In this document: piece by piece, positions 45,127-55,212 of the stretch
How the letters are laid out: every line of letters begins with the position of its first letter
Numbering within the stretch: the first letter of the stretch is position 1
Source: Bacilli bacterium
Lineage (GTDB): Bacteria; Bacillota_I; Bacilli_A; RF39; UBA660
Reading direction: 5' to 3'
Assembly (NCBI GenBank): GCA_017541445.1
Contig: JAFXZC010000006.1
Span: forward strand, 1 to 64,000
Length of the DNA stretch: 64,000 bases
Notes under the pieces: generated by a model
The model's input: only the letters and a program-made list of their open reading frames with translations
Database searches by the model: none
Told to the model about the DNA's origin: nothing
Made by a program: the position numbers and the translations under genes

Positions 45127-45996
45127 TTAATTATCCCATTCTAGAACAACATCTTTTTCATCTAATCCACTTAATATTTCAACATTATCATTAGTAATAA
45201 TACCAACTTCAACTTTAGTTTTACAATCTTTAGAAAGACTACTAGTATCACTTACTTTATAACGATAATAATTATAACTACAATCTTTTTTAACAACATA
45301 ATAACTATCATCTTTATCCATCATCAAAGTATTATAAGGAATAGATAAAACATTATCTTTTTCTTCTAAAACAATATTAATACTAGTACCATAACCAAAT
45401 CTAATATCTTCACTATAAGGCATACTAACTCTAACTTTAAACTTACTACCTTCTGAAGGTAATTTAGAAATATAAGTAACACTACCTTCTACTTCTTTAT
45501 TTAAAGCAGTTATCTTAATAGTAGCTTTTTGACCTAAAGATAATTTAGCAACATCTCTTTCAGATACTAACATCTCTACACCTATATCATTTAAATCATA
45601 GACATAATAACTATTAACACCCATATTATCTATTACTTCAAAATACATACCATCTATAGGACTAATAACATTTTTATAATATCCTTCACTTAATACTTTT
45701 AAAATAATCTTTTTAGCAGTAACTAAATCACCATCATTAACATATTTTTCTTTAACTTTACCATCATAAGGAACATCTAATTTTTGAATATTAAATGAAG
45801 TAATAACACCATTACCTTTAACAGTAGAAACTAATTTTTCTCTTTTAACTTCATATTCAATAAAATAAAGAGATACATCTTGATTAGCAACATCTCCCAT
45901 ATTACTAGAAACCTTTTTAAACCATATACTTAAAATAACACCTATTACTACTAAAATAGCAACTACTATTAAAAATATCTTAACCTTTTTATTCAT
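45127..45996 (-). CDS. MacA/HlyD-like membrane fusion protein
   Basis: One N-terminal transmembrane helix (about 6-26), a lipoyl/barrel-sandwich half motif (GVITSFNIQKLDVPYDGKV), and a beta-barrel with LGQKATI. The coiled-coil hairpin is very short or absent, as in Gram-positive YknX-like adaptors. First gene of the exporter operon, behind an extended -10 (complement of 46020-46028) and AGGTGAT. Confidence 0.85.
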   Translation of the reverse strand: MNKKVKIFLIVVAILVVIGVILSIWFKKVSSNMGDVANQDVSLYFIEYEVKREKLVSTVKGNGVITSFNIQKLDVPYDGKVKEKYVNDGDLVTAKKIILKVLSEGYYKNVISPIDGMYFEVIDNMGVNSYYVYDLNDIGVEMLVSERDVAKLSLGQKATIKITALNKEVEGSVTYISKLPSEGSKFKVRVSMPYSEDIRFGYGTSINIVLEEKDNVLSIPYNTLMMDKDDSYYVVKKDCSYNYYRYKVSDTSSLSKDCKTKVEVGIITNDNVEILSGLDEKDVVLEWDN

Positions 45997-46019
45997 TTAT
46001 AATCACCTATTCTCTTATC

Positions 46020-46028
46020 ATTATAACA
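46020..46028 (-). promoter_or_regulatory. Extended -10 of the MacAB-like operon
   Basis: TGTTATAAT on the minus strand, 24 bases before the ATG at 45996. Confidence 0.55.
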
Positions 46029-46029
46029 T

Positions 46030-46056
46030 AAAAAAAGTCTTAGTAAAACTAAGACT
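46030..46056 (-). terminator. gltX terminator
   Basis: On the minus strand AGTCTTAG pairs with CTAAGACT, followed by a T run. It overlaps the end of gltX. Confidence 0.7.
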
Positions 46057-47707
46057 ATTTAATATTATTAATTCTATTTAAAATTCTATCTTTACCTAAT
46101 AATTGTAATATAACATATAAATCAGGTGTAGTTGTTAAAGTAGTAACACCTACTCTAATAATATTAGATACATCAGCAACATTACCTTTATATTTAGAAG
46201 GATCTTCTTTATATAATTTCATATCACTACAATAACCTAGTTTTTCAGACATTTCTTTCATCTTATTAAACCAAGTATCTTTATCATCATTACTATCATA
46301 ATAATCATTAAAATAAGTATTTAATACTTCTTTAATATCATCATTACTAAATCTCTCATCAAAATGATATTCTGGATTAACAAATAATTCATCAAACATA
46401 TACCATATTTGATTCTTTATTTCACTTAAAGAAGCATAATCTTTACGAGGTTTCTTTTGTTCTCTTTCAATATTTAAAACACTAATAGTATAATCTTTAT
46501 ATTTATTAATTAAACTATTAAAATCTTTATCATATTCTTTAGACCATTCATCTAACATATTAAATACTTCAACAGCTTTTAATCTACTTAAATAATTCTT
46601 ACTAATATTATCTAATTTATCTAAATCAAATAAAGCACCACTAGCACTCATTTTCTTAGGACTAAATTCAAATTCAGTAAAATCTGCATCAGGATGTCCT
46701 TCTCTCCATTGTTCATAATTACTATTAGCAATAGTCATAATAGCTTCAATAACACTATATATTGGATATCCTTTTTCTTCATAATAAGTCATTCTAGCTT
46801 CAGGATCTAATCTCTTAGAAATCTTTCTAATCTTATCTCCATCCTTCTTTAATATTAAAGGAGTATGAACATACTTAGGCATCTTAAAACCAAATGTTTT
46901 AAATAATTCATAATGAACAGGAACACTACTAATCCACTCTTGACCTCTAACTACATGAGTAGTTCTCATTAAATGATCATCTACTAAATGAGCAAAATGA
47001 TATGTAGGTAATAAATTACTAGATTTCATAATAGGAATATCTATATCATTTTCTGGAAATTCCATAGTACCATTAGCTAAATCATCAAATTTAAACTTCT
47101 TATTAAAATCTCCACTACTCTTTAATCTAACTGTATATGGTTCTCCATTATTAATTCTTTCAGCAGCTTCATCTGGAGTTAAATTTCTATATTTAGCATA
47201 TCTACCATATATACCAATTCTTCTCTTATCTTTAGTTTGACTTTCTCTAATAGAATCCATCTCTTCTTGAGTTAAGAAACATGGATATGCTTTACCAACA
47301 CTAATTAAATATTTAATAAATGCATGATATATTTCTTTTCTTTCACTTTGAATATAAGGACCATAAATACCTTTAGTTTCATTAGTATCTCTATATTCAT
47401 ATTCATCTACATCCATCTTATAATGTTCTAAAACATGTCTAATATACTCTACAGCACCTTCTATTTCTCTAGCACTATCAGTATCTTCATTTCTTAAATA
47501 GAATACTCCTCCACTTTGTTTAGCCATAACATAATCTACTACAACAGAATAGAAATTACCTATATGCATAAAACCAGTTGGAGATGGAGCAAATCTAGTT
47601 ACCTTAGCTCCTTCTTTTAAATTTCTTTCAGGATACTCTTTCTCATAATCCTCTATAGTTTTTGTAATATTGGGAAATATTAAATCAGCTAAATCTTTAC
47701 TAGTCAT
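46055..47707 (-). CDS. gltX: Glutamyl-tRNA synthetase
   Basis: Class I synthetase: RFAPSPTGFMHIGN (HIGH motif), VRGQEWISSVPVHY, and the KMSKS equivalent KISKR. 550 residues, longer than the usual 460-490, with an extended C-terminal helical anticodon domain. I start at 47707, eight bases after AAAGGA; an ATG three codons earlier is too close. T-box controlled. Confidence 0.95.
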   Translation of the reverse strand: MTSKDLADLIFPNITKTIEDYEKEYPERNLKEGAKVTRFAPSPTGFMHIGNFYSVVVDYVMAKQSGGVFYLRNEDTDSAREIEGAVEYIRHVLEHYKMDVDEYEYRDTNETKGIYGPYIQSERKEIYHAFIKYLISVGKAYPCFLTQEEMDSIRESQTKDKRRIGIYGRYAKYRNLTPDEAAERINNGEPYTVRLKSSGDFNKKFKFDDLANGTMEFPENDIDIPIMKSSNLLPTYHFAHLVDDHLMRTTHVVRGQEWISSVPVHYELFKTFGFKMPKYVHTPLILKKDGDKIRKISKRLDPEARMTYYEEKGYPIYSVIEAIMTIANSNYEQWREGHPDADFTEFEFSPKKMSASGALFDLDKLDNISKNYLSRLKAVEVFNMLDEWSKEYDKDFNSLINKYKDYTISVLNIEREQKKPRKDYASLSEIKNQIWYMFDELFVNPEYHFDERFSNDDIKEVLNTYFNDYYDSNDDKDTWFNKMKEMSEKLGYCSDMKLYKEDPSKYKGNVADVSNIIRVGVTTLTTTPDLYVILQLLGKDRILNRINNIK

Positions 47708-47719
47708 AACAACCATCCT

Positions 47720-47926
47720 TTCATAAAAAAAACATATTCACCTAAAGGACGAATATGCCGTGTTACCACCTTAATTACTTCTCAAATGTTTTAACGCAAC
47801 AAACGGAATATCTTGTATACAATATTCATCTCCAAAGTTTCTTCTATTAATCAAACTTATTCTTTTTCACCAGCCAAGAACTCTCTACTAAGTATCATAA
47901 TATACTCTTCTTCTTCATCAATTTAT
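47720..47926 (-). promoter_or_regulatory. T-box leader of gltX
   Basis: Extended -10 TGTTATAAT (complement of 47933-47941). Stem I has AGAGAG and GGCTGGTGAA. GAAGAA (minus 47844-47839) occupies the specifier position before ACTTTGGAG, a Glu codon. The T-box AAGGTGGTAACACGG (within the complement of 47744-47772) competes with a terminator from 47751-47759 and 47731-47739 plus a T run. Confidence 0.9.
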
Positions 47927-47969
47927 GCACTAATTATAACAAATTAAACTATTTTGTCAATTATATTCC

Positions 47970-47993
47970 AAAAAAAAGACACATACGTGTCTT
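47970..47993 (-). terminator. Terminator of the first NPxTG protein gene
   Basis: On the minus strand AAGACAC pairs with GTGTCTT, followed by a T run. Confidence 0.65.
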
Positions 47994-49056
47994 ATACTCT
48001 ATAAAATTTTCTCTTACTCTTCATAGTTAACACTATAATACCAATTAAGAATAATACCATAGCACCAATACTTAATGTTAAACCAGTACCAGGATTATCT
48101 GGTACATTAGAAGGAGGATTACTATCGCCAGGATCAGCAGCACCATGTGAACTTCCACCAGCTAAAGTATAATCTATTTTAGTAGCATCTAATTCTAAAT
48201 AAGAACTAGATTCTCCTGTTTTACCTTGAGCTATTGTAATACCATCTATATCTCTTAATTCTGTTTTATTATCAAAACTAGTATAAATATAATAAATCTT
48301 ATTAATTTCTATTTTTGAAGTATCAATACTTCCAAATGATGAAGCATTATCTTTATATTTTAATGAAAAAGCAGCATTTGAATCACTTTTTGCAAATGAT
48401 AATATATCATTATAAGCACTAGCATCTCCATTACTTAATTTAGTAATAATATCAGTATTAGTTATAACACCAATCTTAGTTGTTAAATCAAATAATCCTG
48501 CTTCATAATATGGGAATAATTTAGTAACACTTAAATTAGCTCCTGAAAATGAAATTGAATATCTACTATTAATAGCTTTTAATTCAGGTTTATCTACTTT
48601 TATTGCTTTACTAGATATTTTACAAAGTGTATTACTTCCACTACTATAATAATATAGAACATAAACATAGCCATAATTTTTGTATGCATAAGCAAAAGTT
48701 GTACCAGTAATTGTTCCATCAACCGCTGCACCAGCACCCATTCCATGCCATTTATTTGGAACATTATCATCTCTATCTAAACTTGATGCAACACAACTAT
48801 TCTCGTTAGTAGGAATTGTTCCATATGATGCAGTCTCTGAATCAACAAATAATGCATACCAGTTTGAAGATGCACCACCATCAGGTAAACCATTTAATTT
48901 AACCTTCATTTGTGGTTTTCCATTATTATCAGTAAGTTCAGATACAATAGCAGTAACACCAGATGCATCAAAAGTTGATAACATACCAGTATCAGCACTT
49001 ACAACTCCTATAAAAATAAAGCACAACATAAATATAAACAATAATTTATTTTTCAC
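47992..49056 (-). CDS. Surface protein with NPxTG sorting signal (354 aa)
   Basis: Signal peptide about 1-21, an ectodomain of beta-rich repeats, a Ser/Pro/Gly linker, then DNPGTGL followed by a hydrophobic helix and the basic tail KSKRKF: a sortase-type cell wall sorting signal with Asn instead of Leu. The start is GTG at 49056, after AGGTGATG. It resembles the 379-aa protein upstream over about 120 residues (FPY-xA-LxxKxGII...L-NgxxxAxxxLLxxAK). Confidence 0.82.
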   Translation of the reverse strand: MKNKLLFIFMLCFIFIGVVSADTGMLSTFDASGVTAIVSELTDNNGKPQMKVKLNGLPDGGASSNWYALFVDSETASYGTIPTNENSCVASSLDRDDNVPNKWHGMGAGAAVDGTITGTTFAYAYKNYGYVYVLYYYSSGSNTLCKISSKAIKVDKPELKAINSRYSISFSGANLSVTKLFPYYEAGLFDLTTKIGVITNTDIITKLSNGDASAYNDILSFAKSDSNAAFSLKYKDNASSFGSIDTSKIEINKIYYIYTSFDNKTELRDIDGITIAQGKTGESSSYLELDATKIDYTLAGGSSHGAADPGDSNPPSNVPDNPGTGLTLSIGAMVLFLIGIIVLTMKSKRKFYRV

Positions 49057-49143
49057 TTACACATCACCTATTCTATTTATAGAATAACAATTATTATAAA
49101 AAAAATCAATTAAATAATAAAATCCTTTTACAAAAAAAGACAT

Positions 49144-50283
49144 TTAAATCTTAAACATCTTTCTTCTATTATATTTAAATATTAATATACCTATTATTAA
49201 TAAAACACAAATAGTTATTATACCTATAGATAATCCTGTACTAGGATTATCTACTGTACTAGTATCAACAGGTTTATTATCATTTTTAACTTCTTCAACA
49301 TTACTATCATTGTTATTATTATCATTATTATCATCAACATTTGTATCTTGATTTCCATCTGGATTAGTATTAGGATCTACAGCATACAAAGCATTTGACA
49401 TTTTACTAAAATCGACTTCATCTGAAAGTAAAATATTACCAAATTCACTAACACCCTGTAAAACTGAAACACCTTCTGTATTTGAATAACCTGAAAATTT
49501 ATAATCTACATAAAAATAATAAATAACATTTTCTTTTATATCCCAATCATCATAACTTATAGCAGTACTTATTCCAAAAGGATCAGCATAAATTTGAGGT
49601 TCAACACTATCATCATTTTTGGCATATTGAAGTAGATTACTAAGTGCATCTGGACTATTATTCTCTAAAGATTCAAGCAAAAACATATCTTTAATAATAC
49701 CTACTTTATAATTTAAAGATGCCGTACTATATGGGAAATTTCCAGCTATATAATATGTTCTATGTTCAATAGTATCTCCATCATCTGAATGATGAATCGG
49801 TCCAGTTAAAGATGTATCCTTAAAAGAATATCTTTCATTAAGACTAGGTAATTCTATATTTGGTTTTGTAATATTAATCAATTCTGATAAATTGTAATAC
49901 ACATTATTAACTAAAAGATTCAAGCTTATTTTGTCATTTCCATTTCTTAAAACCCAATCATTTGGAACACTAAATACCCATTTACCATCACTATTTTTTG
50001 TCAAATTATGAGGTTCATTATAATGAAAAGTGCCATCTATAGCATGAAAATAAAGCCCATTACAAGTAAAAATAGACCCATCAATAATTCCTCTAATACT
50101 CGAAATTGTTTGACCAGGAAATAAGTTATCTAACCCTGTAAAAATTATTTGATAACCATAATCATTTCTTTCCACAACATAACTTACCCCAGTTGGATCA
50201 ACATCATCTCCACAAACTTCATCTGCTTTAATATTAGAAATAAAAAACATAAATATAATAAATCCAAATAATATCCTTCTCAT
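49144..50283 (-). CDS. Surface protein with NPxTG sorting signal, paralog (379 aa)
   Basis: Signal peptide about 1-20, beta-rich ectodomain, an Asn/Asp-rich linker, then DNPSTGL, a hydrophobic helix and KYNRRKMFKI. Start at 50283 after AGGTG; the GTG in that site is the first in-frame codon. Paralogous to the next gene downstream; the linker differs, the ectodomain rhythm is shared. Confidence 0.82.
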   Translation of the reverse strand: MRRILFGFIIFMFFISNIKADEVCGDDVDPTGVSYVVERNDYGYQIIFTGLDNLFPGQTISSIRGIIDGSIFTCNGLYFHAIDGTFHYNEPHNLTKNSDGKWVFSVPNDWVLRNGNDKISLNLLVNNVYYNLSELINITKPNIELPSLNERYSFKDTSLTGPIHHSDDGDTIEHRTYYIAGNFPYSTASLNYKVGIIKDMFLLESLENNSPDALSNLLQYAKNDDSVEPQIYADPFGISTAISYDDWDIKENVIYYFYVDYKFSGYSNTEGVSVLQGVSEFGNILLSDEVDFSKMSNALYAVDPNTNPDGNQDTNVDDNNDNNNNDSNVEEVKNDNKPVDTSTVDNPSTGLSIGIITICVLLIIGILIFKYNRRKMFKI

Positions 50284-50315
50284 ACTATACACCTACTATT
50301 AAAAATATTATATCA

Positions 50316-52319
50316 TTAATCTATATTATTTAAACTGTTTATAACTTCTATATAATGTCTATAATTGTCAAAATAATTACCTATATTATTTCTAATAAAC
50401 TCTTCACTATCTTTTTTAGCTTGAACAAGTATTTTAAAATCTCTTCTAATATCACCCAATTTAAATACCATATCTCCACTTTGTCTTGTACCAAATAAAT
50501 CCCCTTCACCACGTAACTCAAAATCTTTTTCACTAATATAAAAACCATCATTAGATTCTTCCATTACTTTTAATCTAGGAGTATCTAAATCACTAATTAA
50601 ATAACAATAAGATTGTAAATCATTTCTACCAACTCTACCTCTTAATTGGTGCAATGTAGCTAAACCAAATCTTTCTGCATTAAATATAACCATCATAGTA
50701 GAATTTTTAACATCAACACCTACTTCTATAACAGTAGTACTAATTAATACTTTAATCTCTCCATCTTTAAATTGATCCATTATTAAATCTTTATCTTTTT
50801 GTTTCATCTTACCATGTAATATTTCTACTTTAATCTTATTATTAAATGCAACATCAAATCTTTCTTTTAATTTAACAACATCATTTAAATTAGATTCACC
50901 ATCTTCATCTTCTATTAAAGGAGCAACAACATATATTTGATGACCATTCTTAATTTCTTCTACCATATGATATAAAATATCTTTTAAATCTTTCATCTTC
51001 TTAACTTTAGTAATAATATCTTTTCTACCATTTGGTTTACTTTTAATAATAGAAGTATCCATATCACCATATAAAGTTAAAGCATATGTCCTAGGTATAG
51101 GAGTAGCACTCATATACAAAACATCACACATAATACCTTTATTTTGTAAATTACTTCTTTGATTAACACCAAATCTATGTTGTTCATCAGTAATAACTAA
51201 ACCTAAATTTTTAAATTCAACACCTTCACTAATTAAAGCATGTGTACCTACTACTATATCAATTTCACCATTTATTAATTGTTTACATATTTTATCTTTT
51301 TCACTCTTTTTTAAACTACCTGTTAATAGACCAATCCTAATATTAGTATTACTAAATAGTTTTAACATATTATTATAATGTTGATTAGCTAATATTTCAG
51401 TAGGTGCCATCATAGCACTTTGATAGCCTGCTAAATAATTAATATACATACCTATCTCAGCTACAACTGTTTTACCACTACCTACATCACCTAATACTAA
51501 TCTATTCATTCTTTTCTTATTAGTTAAATCATTATATATATCATCTACACTACTTAATTGATCAATAGTTAATTTAAAAGGTAAATTGTTAATAAAACTA
51601 TCTACATCTTCTCTATTAACATTTCTACTTAAACCATCATTATTTAAATCATATTGTAATTTTAAATAATTCATCTTAAACATAAATATAAAAAACTCTT
51701 CATATATACATCTTAATCTAGCTACTTTAATATCATTAATATTTAAAGGATTATGTATCTTCTTAATAGCATCTAACTTGTTAATAAACTTATAATTATC
51801 AACAATATAATCAGGAATATAATCAATAACATTAATATTATAATTAAAACATTCTAATATTAATTTATTTAAACCTTTATTTTTAACCCCTTCTATTAAA
51901 TGATAAACAGGTTCAATCTTCATATCTCTAATAATTTCAAATTTAATATCACTAGCAACAAAACTATTTTTTAATTTATCATATTTACCAATAACATTTA
52001 TTACTCTACCTAATTTAATATTATTCTTATAAAATGCTCTATTAAAAATAGTAACATTTACTAAAATACCATCACTATTTAATCTAAATGTTATTTTATT
52101 TAAATTCTTTTTAATATAACTAACTCTTGGTTCTGTATCAACAATACCTTTAATAGTAACAACCATATTACTATCATCTACATCTTTAATATTTACTACT
52201 TTAATAATATTATATCTATATGGATAATAATTTAATAAATCATCAATACTATAAATATTCATTTTATTAAAATATTCAATCACTTTAGGACCTACACCTT
52301 TAACTAATCTAATATCCAT
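50316..52319 (-). CDS. recG: ATP-dependent DNA helicase RecG
   Basis: Fork-reversal helicase of recombination and repair. N-terminal wedge/OB domain (VKGVGPKVIEYFN opening), Walker A GDVGSGKT, DEQH box (ITDEQHRFG), MSATPIPRT, and the TRG/ARG-like end RFGLATLHQLRGRVGR. 667 residues, normal length. Start at 52319 after GGTGG. Confidence 0.96.
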   Translation of the reverse strand: MDIRLVKGVGPKVIEYFNKMNIYSIDDLLNYYPYRYNIIKVVNIKDVDDSNMVVTIKGIVDTEPRVSYIKKNLNKITFRLNSDGILVNVTIFNRAFYKNNIKLGRVINVIGKYDKLKNSFVASDIKFEIIRDMKIEPVYHLIEGVKNKGLNKLILECFNYNINVIDYIPDYIVDNYKFINKLDAIKKIHNPLNINDIKVARLRCIYEEFFIFMFKMNYLKLQYDLNNDGLSRNVNREDVDSFINNLPFKLTIDQLSSVDDIYNDLTNKKRMNRLVLGDVGSGKTVVAEIGMYINYLAGYQSAMMAPTEILANQHYNNMLKLFSNTNIRIGLLTGSLKKSEKDKICKQLINGEIDIVVGTHALISEGVEFKNLGLVITDEQHRFGVNQRSNLQNKGIMCDVLYMSATPIPRTYALTLYGDMDTSIIKSKPNGRKDIITKVKKMKDLKDILYHMVEEIKNGHQIYVVAPLIEDEDGESNLNDVVKLKERFDVAFNNKIKVEILHGKMKQKDKDLIMDQFKDGEIKVLISTTVIEVGVDVKNSTMMVIFNAERFGLATLHQLRGRVGRNDLQSYCYLISDLDTPRLKVMEESNDGFYISEKDFELRGEGDLFGTRQSGDMVFKLGDIRRDFKILVQAKKDSEEFIRNNIGNYFDNYRHYIEVINSLNNID

Positions 52320-52345
52320 ATATACCACCATTTATATTATAACAA

Positions 52346-52371
52346 AGAAAAAGATTGCATATGCAACCTTT
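52346..52371 (-). terminator. yfhO terminator
   Basis: On the minus strand AAGGTTGCA pairs with TGCAATCTT (one G-T pair), followed by TTTTC. Confidence 0.6.
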
Positions 52372-54891
52372 TTAAAATAAAGATATTATATATACTCTTA
52401 TTATAAAAATTAAACCTACTAAGCATACAGCACCAAAAATAGGATATAAAATAAAATTATGATCTAAATAATGAAATTTCTTATTAGTAATACTAATTAT
52501 TATCATTAATATAAAACTACAAATAGAAATATAAATACCTTCTTTAAAATATTTAGGAACATATTTTAAAACTACTTCATTTTCACCTTTTTTAACTTTA
52601 ATACTAAACATATTAATAGCATTACATTTATAATCTACTTCTTCACCATTAACATATATCTTCATAGCATCATCATAATTAACAGGTATTAAAATATCAC
52701 TATCTTCTTCTATATTAAATCTATAAGTCTTAGTATTTTTACTAACACTAACATCTACAGGAAATAGATTTAAACCTTCCATAAAATCAATATATTCTTT
52801 ATCATCAATATAACCTAATTCTACATTAGTAATTAAAAAATCATCTTTAACTAAATCTAATTTCTCTTTACCATCTACTCTAAATACAATATGTACTTTA
52901 GCATTTTCACTATCAATAAACATAGTATCAAATACTAAATTATTTTCACCTATATTAAATGCAGTACCCTCTTCAGTTGTATAATCATAATCAATAACCA
53001 TATAATATGTTTTATTAGGAGTATACTCCATATGATATATTCCATCTTTTTCTTTTATATTATCCATATGAATTAAATCTTTATCAGTATCAAATAAAGT
53101 TTTATATAAATTATTATTATTTACTAAATAAGAACCAGAGTCACCATCATATTTTTTACCACTATATGGAATAATAAAATTAAAATTATATTTACTTTGA
53201 TATAAATACATATCATCATGCTTTTCAACTAATTCATACATAACGTCATTTAATTCATCATAAGTTAAGAAATACTTATTTTGTAATAAAGCATTAGTAA
53301 ACATAGTACCACCCAATGATTTAATAATAGTTTGAGATCGTTGGTAGTTAAATGTATCACTAAATAATATCTCTTTGCTTTTAATAACATGTAATCTATT
53401 ATTCATAGCTGGTTTCCTAATTATAAATGGAAAATTAGTATTTAATAAATTATTCTTATCTACCAAGTTATACCCATCATCTTTAAAACTAAAAGTTTTA
53501 TCTATTTCATTTGTTGTTATACTAGATTTTAAATTCTTTTCACAATTTAAAAACATTAAAATAAAAGAAAATGTATTAAATAATACTAAAATACTAATAA
53601 ATCTTCTAAAAGATACTTTATCTAATTTAAAAATAACTAACATAGTAATTATAAATAAAACAAACATACCACAAGTACACATAAATTGATAATTAGAAAC
53701 AGTAAACATCATAGTGCTTTTACCACTTATATTTTTAAATGAATATGTAAATAAAACAATCATAAACAATAGTATTATTGCACTTATCATATTGACACTA
53801 TTTTTTTTATTATTATTTTTATAATTATTATTTAAATAATATAAACCACCTATTATTAAAACAAAATTAATAATAAAACATTGTCTAAATGGTAACCCAC
53901 TATGACTACCAGTATGCCATAAAGCATTAATAGGTTCTAAAAATAAAGGTAATAATAAATAGAATAATAATAAACTATAAAAAATATTTATCTTTTTATC
54001 TTTTTTAACAAATAATTGTTTAAAAACAAATACAAATGGAATTCCTAAAGTAAATAAGTATATACTTTTTTCTCGAAATGTTTCCCAACTAACATCAAGC
54101 CCATAAAATCCACTTGATAATCTATAACTTGTTAGACTTTGATATATAGAAGGTACTATTAAGAAACTAGATAACCCTAATGATAAAGAAGTTAATATAG
54201 CTATTAAAGCAGCTTTCTTTTTCTTATCTTTAATATCTAATGTTAATAAACTTATAATAGTAACTCCTACCAAAAAGAATAACGTTTGATAACCTGTATA
54301 ATAATTAAACAATAATATTATAGTTAAACTAAATACATACAACTTCCATTTGCCATCTTTTAATAAACTATATAGACCTAATACTAATAAAGGAAAAAAT
54401 GATACCGCATCCAAGTATAGAATACTTGACATCATTAATAATCCCCAACCACTAAATATATATAAAATAGTAAATAAATATTTATATAAACCATCTAATT
54501 TAGGAAACATCTTGTTAATAACACAATAAAATATAACACCCATAGTAACATATTTAAGTGTTAATATATATTCCATAGCATATGGAATATAATCTCTTGG
54601 AAATAAACCTACAATTAAAGAAGATGGAAAAAACAAACTATTCATAACAAATGTAGATATATTGTTTAAACCAGCACCTAAATTCCAATCAAAAAAAACA
54701 CTACCATAACCATGCAAATAGTCCCATAATCTAAAATATATAGGGACATATGACACATCGAAATCCAAAAATGGAAATACTTTTCTAGAAAAAGGATAAA
54801 CATTATTAATACCAAATATTAATAACATTCCACCTATTATAGAAAGAATTGTTAATATAAACCATTTATTTTTCTTTATGTAATTTTTCAT
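52372..54891 (-). CDS. yfhO: YfhO family polytopic membrane protein
   Basis: 839 residues with about twelve membrane helices, a large extracytoplasmic domain (about 480-790) and a terminal helix, matching the YfhO family (PF09586), including FFDWNLGAGLNN and an N-terminal loop with DVSYVPIYF. YfhO-type proteins are GT-C-like and have been linked to glycosylation of lipoteichoic acid. Start at 54891 after GAGGTGAT. Precedes recG with a terminator between. Confidence 0.85.
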   Translation of the reverse strand: MKNYIKKNKWFILTILSIIGGMLLIFGINNVYPFSRKVFPFLDFDVSYVPIYFRLWDYLHGYGSVFFDWNLGAGLNNISTFVMNSLFFPSSLIVGLFPRDYIPYAMEYILTLKYVTMGVIFYCVINKMFPKLDGLYKYLFTILYIFSGWGLLMMSSILYLDAVSFFPLLVLGLYSLLKDGKWKLYVFSLTIILLFNYYTGYQTLFFLVGVTIISLLTLDIKDKKKKAALIAILTSLSLGLSSFLIVPSIYQSLTSYRLSSGFYGLDVSWETFREKSIYLFTLGIPFVFVFKQLFVKKDKKINIFYSLLLFYLLLPLFLEPINALWHTGSHSGLPFRQCFIINFVLIIGGLYYLNNNYKNNNKKNSVNMISAIILLFMIVLFTYSFKNISGKSTMMFTVSNYQFMCTCGMFVLFIITMLVIFKLDKVSFRRFISILVLFNTFSFILMFLNCEKNLKSSITTNEIDKTFSFKDDGYNLVDKNNLLNTNFPFIIRKPAMNNRLHVIKSKEILFSDTFNYQRSQTIIKSLGGTMFTNALLQNKYFLTYDELNDVMYELVEKHDDMYLYQSKYNFNFIIPYSGKKYDGDSGSYLVNNNNLYKTLFDTDKDLIHMDNIKEKDGIYHMEYTPNKTYYMVIDYDYTTEEGTAFNIGENNLVFDTMFIDSENAKVHIVFRVDGKEKLDLVKDDFLITNVELGYIDDKEYIDFMEGLNLFPVDVSVSKNTKTYRFNIEEDSDILIPVNYDDAMKIYVNGEEVDYKCNAINMFSIKVKKGENEVVLKYVPKYFKEGIYISICSFILMIIISITNKKFHYLDHNFILYPIFGAVCLVGLIFIIRVYIISLF

Positions 54892-55036
54892 ACTATCACC
54901 TCTTAAATTATACCTAATTACCCTAAACATTAGCAAGAAAATTAACTAAAAATTATAGAGAATAATTCGACTATAACCACTAGTTTTAACTACTTAAAAA
55001 AAGAATAAAAAAGTTATATTTTTTTGCAAAAAAAAG

Positions 55037-55065
55037 TTGACAAAATGCACTTATAAAGTTAGTAT
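55037..55065 (+). promoter_or_regulatory. Promoter of the candidate RNA at 55072
   Basis: A perfect -35 (TTGACA, 55037-55042) and a weaker -10 (TAGTAT, 55060-55065) are 17 bases apart. This is the only perfect TTGACA promoter I noticed in the window. The gap 54914-55036, between this promoter and the yfhO promoter, holds nothing I recognise. Confidence 0.55.
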
Positions 55066-55071
55066 ATGAAG

Positions 55072-55170
55072 TACCAATTCACTTAAAGGCGAATTGGTGC
55101 TAGTATCACACTAGCCAACCCCTTTTTATTCTTTTTGGAGCTGTTCTCAGGGGATCAGCTCCTATTTTTT
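55072..55170 (+). ncRNA. Candidate three-hairpin structured RNA or cis-regulatory leader
   Basis: Three hairpins: CCAATTC (55074-55080) with GAATTGG; GCTAGT with ACTAGC; and GGAGCTG (55137-55143) with CAGCTCC (55156-55162) followed by TATTTTTT, a terminator. CCCC after the second hairpin can pair with GGGG in the loop of the third, a possible pseudoknot. No start codon with ribosome site inside. It ends 43 bases before the ATG of the 699-aa gene, which has its own -10, so it may be an independent RNA or a regulatory leader. Family not recognised. Confidence 0.5.
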
Positions 55171-55212
55171 GCAAAAAAATAAGAATATGATAAAATTAAC
55201 TAGGTGACCAAC

